This document shows, piece by piece, positions 63,103-64,000 of a stretch of 64,000 nt of DNA. The notes under the pieces are model-generated. The model was not told the origin of the DNA and searched no databases. It saw only the letters and a list, made by a program, of their open reading frames with translations. The DNA lies in the NCBI RefSeq assembly GCF_014349235.1, contig NZ_JACSOH010000006.1, positions 184,534-248,533 on the forward strand, written 5' to 3'. Position numbers and translations under genes: made by a program. Within the stretch, counting starts at the first letter, position 1; each line of letters opens with the position of its first letter. This stretch comes from Cytophaga sp. FL35. GTDB lineage: Bacteria > Bacteroidota > Bacteroidia > Flavobacteriales > Flavobacteriaceae.

Positions 63103-63528
63103 ATGAGCATAGTAAAAAGAAACAATTTGGTATTCCCTTCCTTAATGAATGAAATTTTCAAACCCGATTGGTTTGGAGGTGTGGACCATACAAGTTTTGA
63201 TGTTCCTGCTGTAAACATTAAAGACAATGAAAAGGAATTTGAGCTTCAGTTGGCTGTTCCGGGAAGAAAGAAGGAAGATTTTAATATAGAAGTTGATAAT
63301 GACGTATTGACCATTTCTTCTGATAGGCAGCATGAAGATGAGGTAAAAGAGAGTAATTATACCCGAAGGGAGTTTACATTCTCTTCATTTAAAAGGTCTT
63401 TTACCTTGCCGGAAACAATAGATTCCGATAAAATAAATGCGGAGTATGAAGACGGTATATTAAAGTTCGTGCTTCCTAAAAAAGAGGAGTCTTTACCTAA
63501 GCCAAAAAGGTTAATTGAGTTAAAATAA
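63103..63528 (+). CDS. Small heat-shock protein Hsp20
   Basis: ATG 63103 gives 141 residues. The alpha-crystallin domain (about 35-130) contains FDVPAVNIKDNEKEFELQLA, AVPGRKKEDFNIEVDNDVLT and the conserved LPETIDSDKINAEYEDGILK. A short C-terminal tail follows. It binds unfolding proteins in oligomers. The start upstream to 63067 is not needed. Single gene, two hairpins follow. Confidence 0.96.
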   Translation: MSIVKRNNLVFPSLMNEIFKPDWFGGVDHTSFDVPAVNIKDNEKEFELQLAVPGRKKEDFNIEVDNDVLTISSDRQHEDEVKESNYTRREFTFSSFKRSFTLPETIDSDKINAEYEDGILKFVLPKKEESLPKPKRLIELK

Positions 63529-63546
63529 TTAAGAGTTTTTGAGCCG

Positions 63547-63575
63547 TCCTTACCGGTTAATGTAAGGAGTTTTTA
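63547..63575 (+). terminator. Terminator 1 after the Hsp20 gene
   Basis: TCCTTAC pairs with GTAAGGA; GTTTTT follows. Confidence 0.8.
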
Positions 63576-63594
63576 AGTTTAGTTGGTTAGTTGG

Positions 63595-63637
63595 AAAACG
63601 CCCTGATTTCATGTTCAAATTTCGGGGCGTTTTTTTG
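63595..63637 (+). terminator. Terminator 2 after the Hsp20 gene
   Basis: AACGCCCTGA pairs with TCGGGGCGTT (one T-G pair) around a 15-base loop; T run follows. Confidence 0.75.
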
Positions 63638-64000
63638 TGTATATTGCCGTCTAAAACTAATTCATTTTTAAGTGTAAACGTGGTTTGTTTTTGATACAAA
63701 ATAGGCTGAATTGCACTCTAATTCAAAGTGATTTTTTTGGTCTAAAAAGTGTACTTAAAACTACATATGGGGTAGGAGCGATGCGGTGTATTATTGTGAT
63801 AAATTTGGATAGAAAAATAAATAAGACTATCCATTTTGGGATAGCTAAATTGAGCAGCAATCATCCTATGTTTTACTTGTTTTCTACCAAGGTTTAACTC
63901 TGTAATTTTCTTAAAAAAACCGTTGCGTGTTCAAATTTTAGGGCATTATTTTCTATATTCAAAGCTGAGGTGAAACTAATAAAAAGTAGCTATATTAACG
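63638..64000. other. Gene-free end of the window
   Basis: AT-rich sequence. The only longer open frame (63685-63897, TTG start, 70 residues) has no leader, domain or upstream signal and is probably not a gene. A downstream gene may begin beyond the edge. Confidence 0.5.

Noticed and set aside
63685..63897. 70-residue open frame with TTG start
   Set aside because: No leader, domain, promoter or codon-level support; the composition looks like AT-rich non-coding sequence.
1..64000. CRISPR arrays, IS elements, prophage, tRNA or rRNA genes
   Set aside because: No regularly spaced repeats, transposase or integrase motifs, or tRNA-like T-loop sequences were seen on reading both strands.

Overview
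The window looks like chromosomal DNA of a marine flavobacterium (Bacteroidota, family Flavobacteriaceae). Reasons: AT-rich sequence; almost no Shine-Dalgarno sites; promoters of the Bacteroidota type (-7 box TAnnTTTG); two CarboxypepD_reg-like TonB-dependent receptors; and families typical of that group, including DUF3276, DUF1684, DUF1573 and DUF4920 proteins, stand-alone MnmD, an N-terminally extended NusB, a cyclophilin-FKBP fusion and a two-motif DnaJ. The genus cannot be fixed from sequence alone; I infer something near Maribacter or Zobellia. No tRNA, rRNA, insertion sequence, prophage, integrase or CRISPR array was seen, so this is mainly core genome with a few lineage-specific loci.

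Layout. 1-2.1 kb: end of an alpha/beta-hydrolase gene and a DUF1684 lipoprotein. 2.2-5.1 kb: ammonium module on the minus strand (PII, AmtB, porin) behind a promoter with C-run elements. 5.2-10.2 kb: fluoride channel, two small membrane proteins, a MazG-like pyrophosphatase, IlvE, a DUF4920 lipoprotein, MnmD and an epimerase. 10.3-17.7 kb: GrpE-DnaJ, then an overlapping gene chain (NatA/NatB-like ABC transporter, MscS channel, outer-membrane protein) and a sigma-54 activator without a DNA-binding domain. 17.7-25.9 kb: PPK2 coupled to an M28 peptidase, a dual-family prolyl isomerase, a cold-shock protein, an unknown lipoprotein/helical protein pair, a 1-Cys peroxiredoxin, a YfiT-like transferase and a thioredoxin-like protein. 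25.9-38.6 kb: CsaA, BASS transporter and acyltransferase; an M14 peptidase; DUF3276 and an ABC exporter; NusB-DUF1573-YajC; a Tat-exported oxidoreductase; a YdeI-like protein and PepT. 38.7-45.5 kb: a TonB receptor, an unknown envelope pair, PyrD, a Dabb protein, a LysE exporter and HMG-CoA lyase. 45.5-47.7 kb: two divergent cysteine-cluster paralogues, a structured RNA and a PepSY-TM protein. 47.8-53.9 kb: GuaB, a lipoprotein, a thioredoxin, LysA, a LON-domain protein and SucC. 54.0-62.0 kb: a locus with TonB receptor, CHRD-like lipoprotein, Tat-exported aminotransferase, AEC-type permease and divergent Lrp/AsnC regulator, flanked by two small exported paralogues. 62.0-64.0 kb: DUF1456, TerB-like and Hsp20 genes.

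How the parts fit. Most genes are housekeeping: chaperones, amino-acid, nucleotide and TCA enzymes, and envelope functions. The places most likely to hold undescribed biology are: (i) 45.9-46.1 kb, where a divergent promoter shares one AT-rich palindrome and drives a four-hairpin RNA ending in a strong terminator just upstream of a Cys-rich gene and a PepSY-TM gene; (ii) the 54-62 kb aminotransferase/receptor locus; (iii) the lipoprotein/helical protein pair at 22.6-23.8 kb; and (iv) the C-run promoter element of the PII-Amt operon. All functional statements rest on motif recognition by eye; no database search was run.
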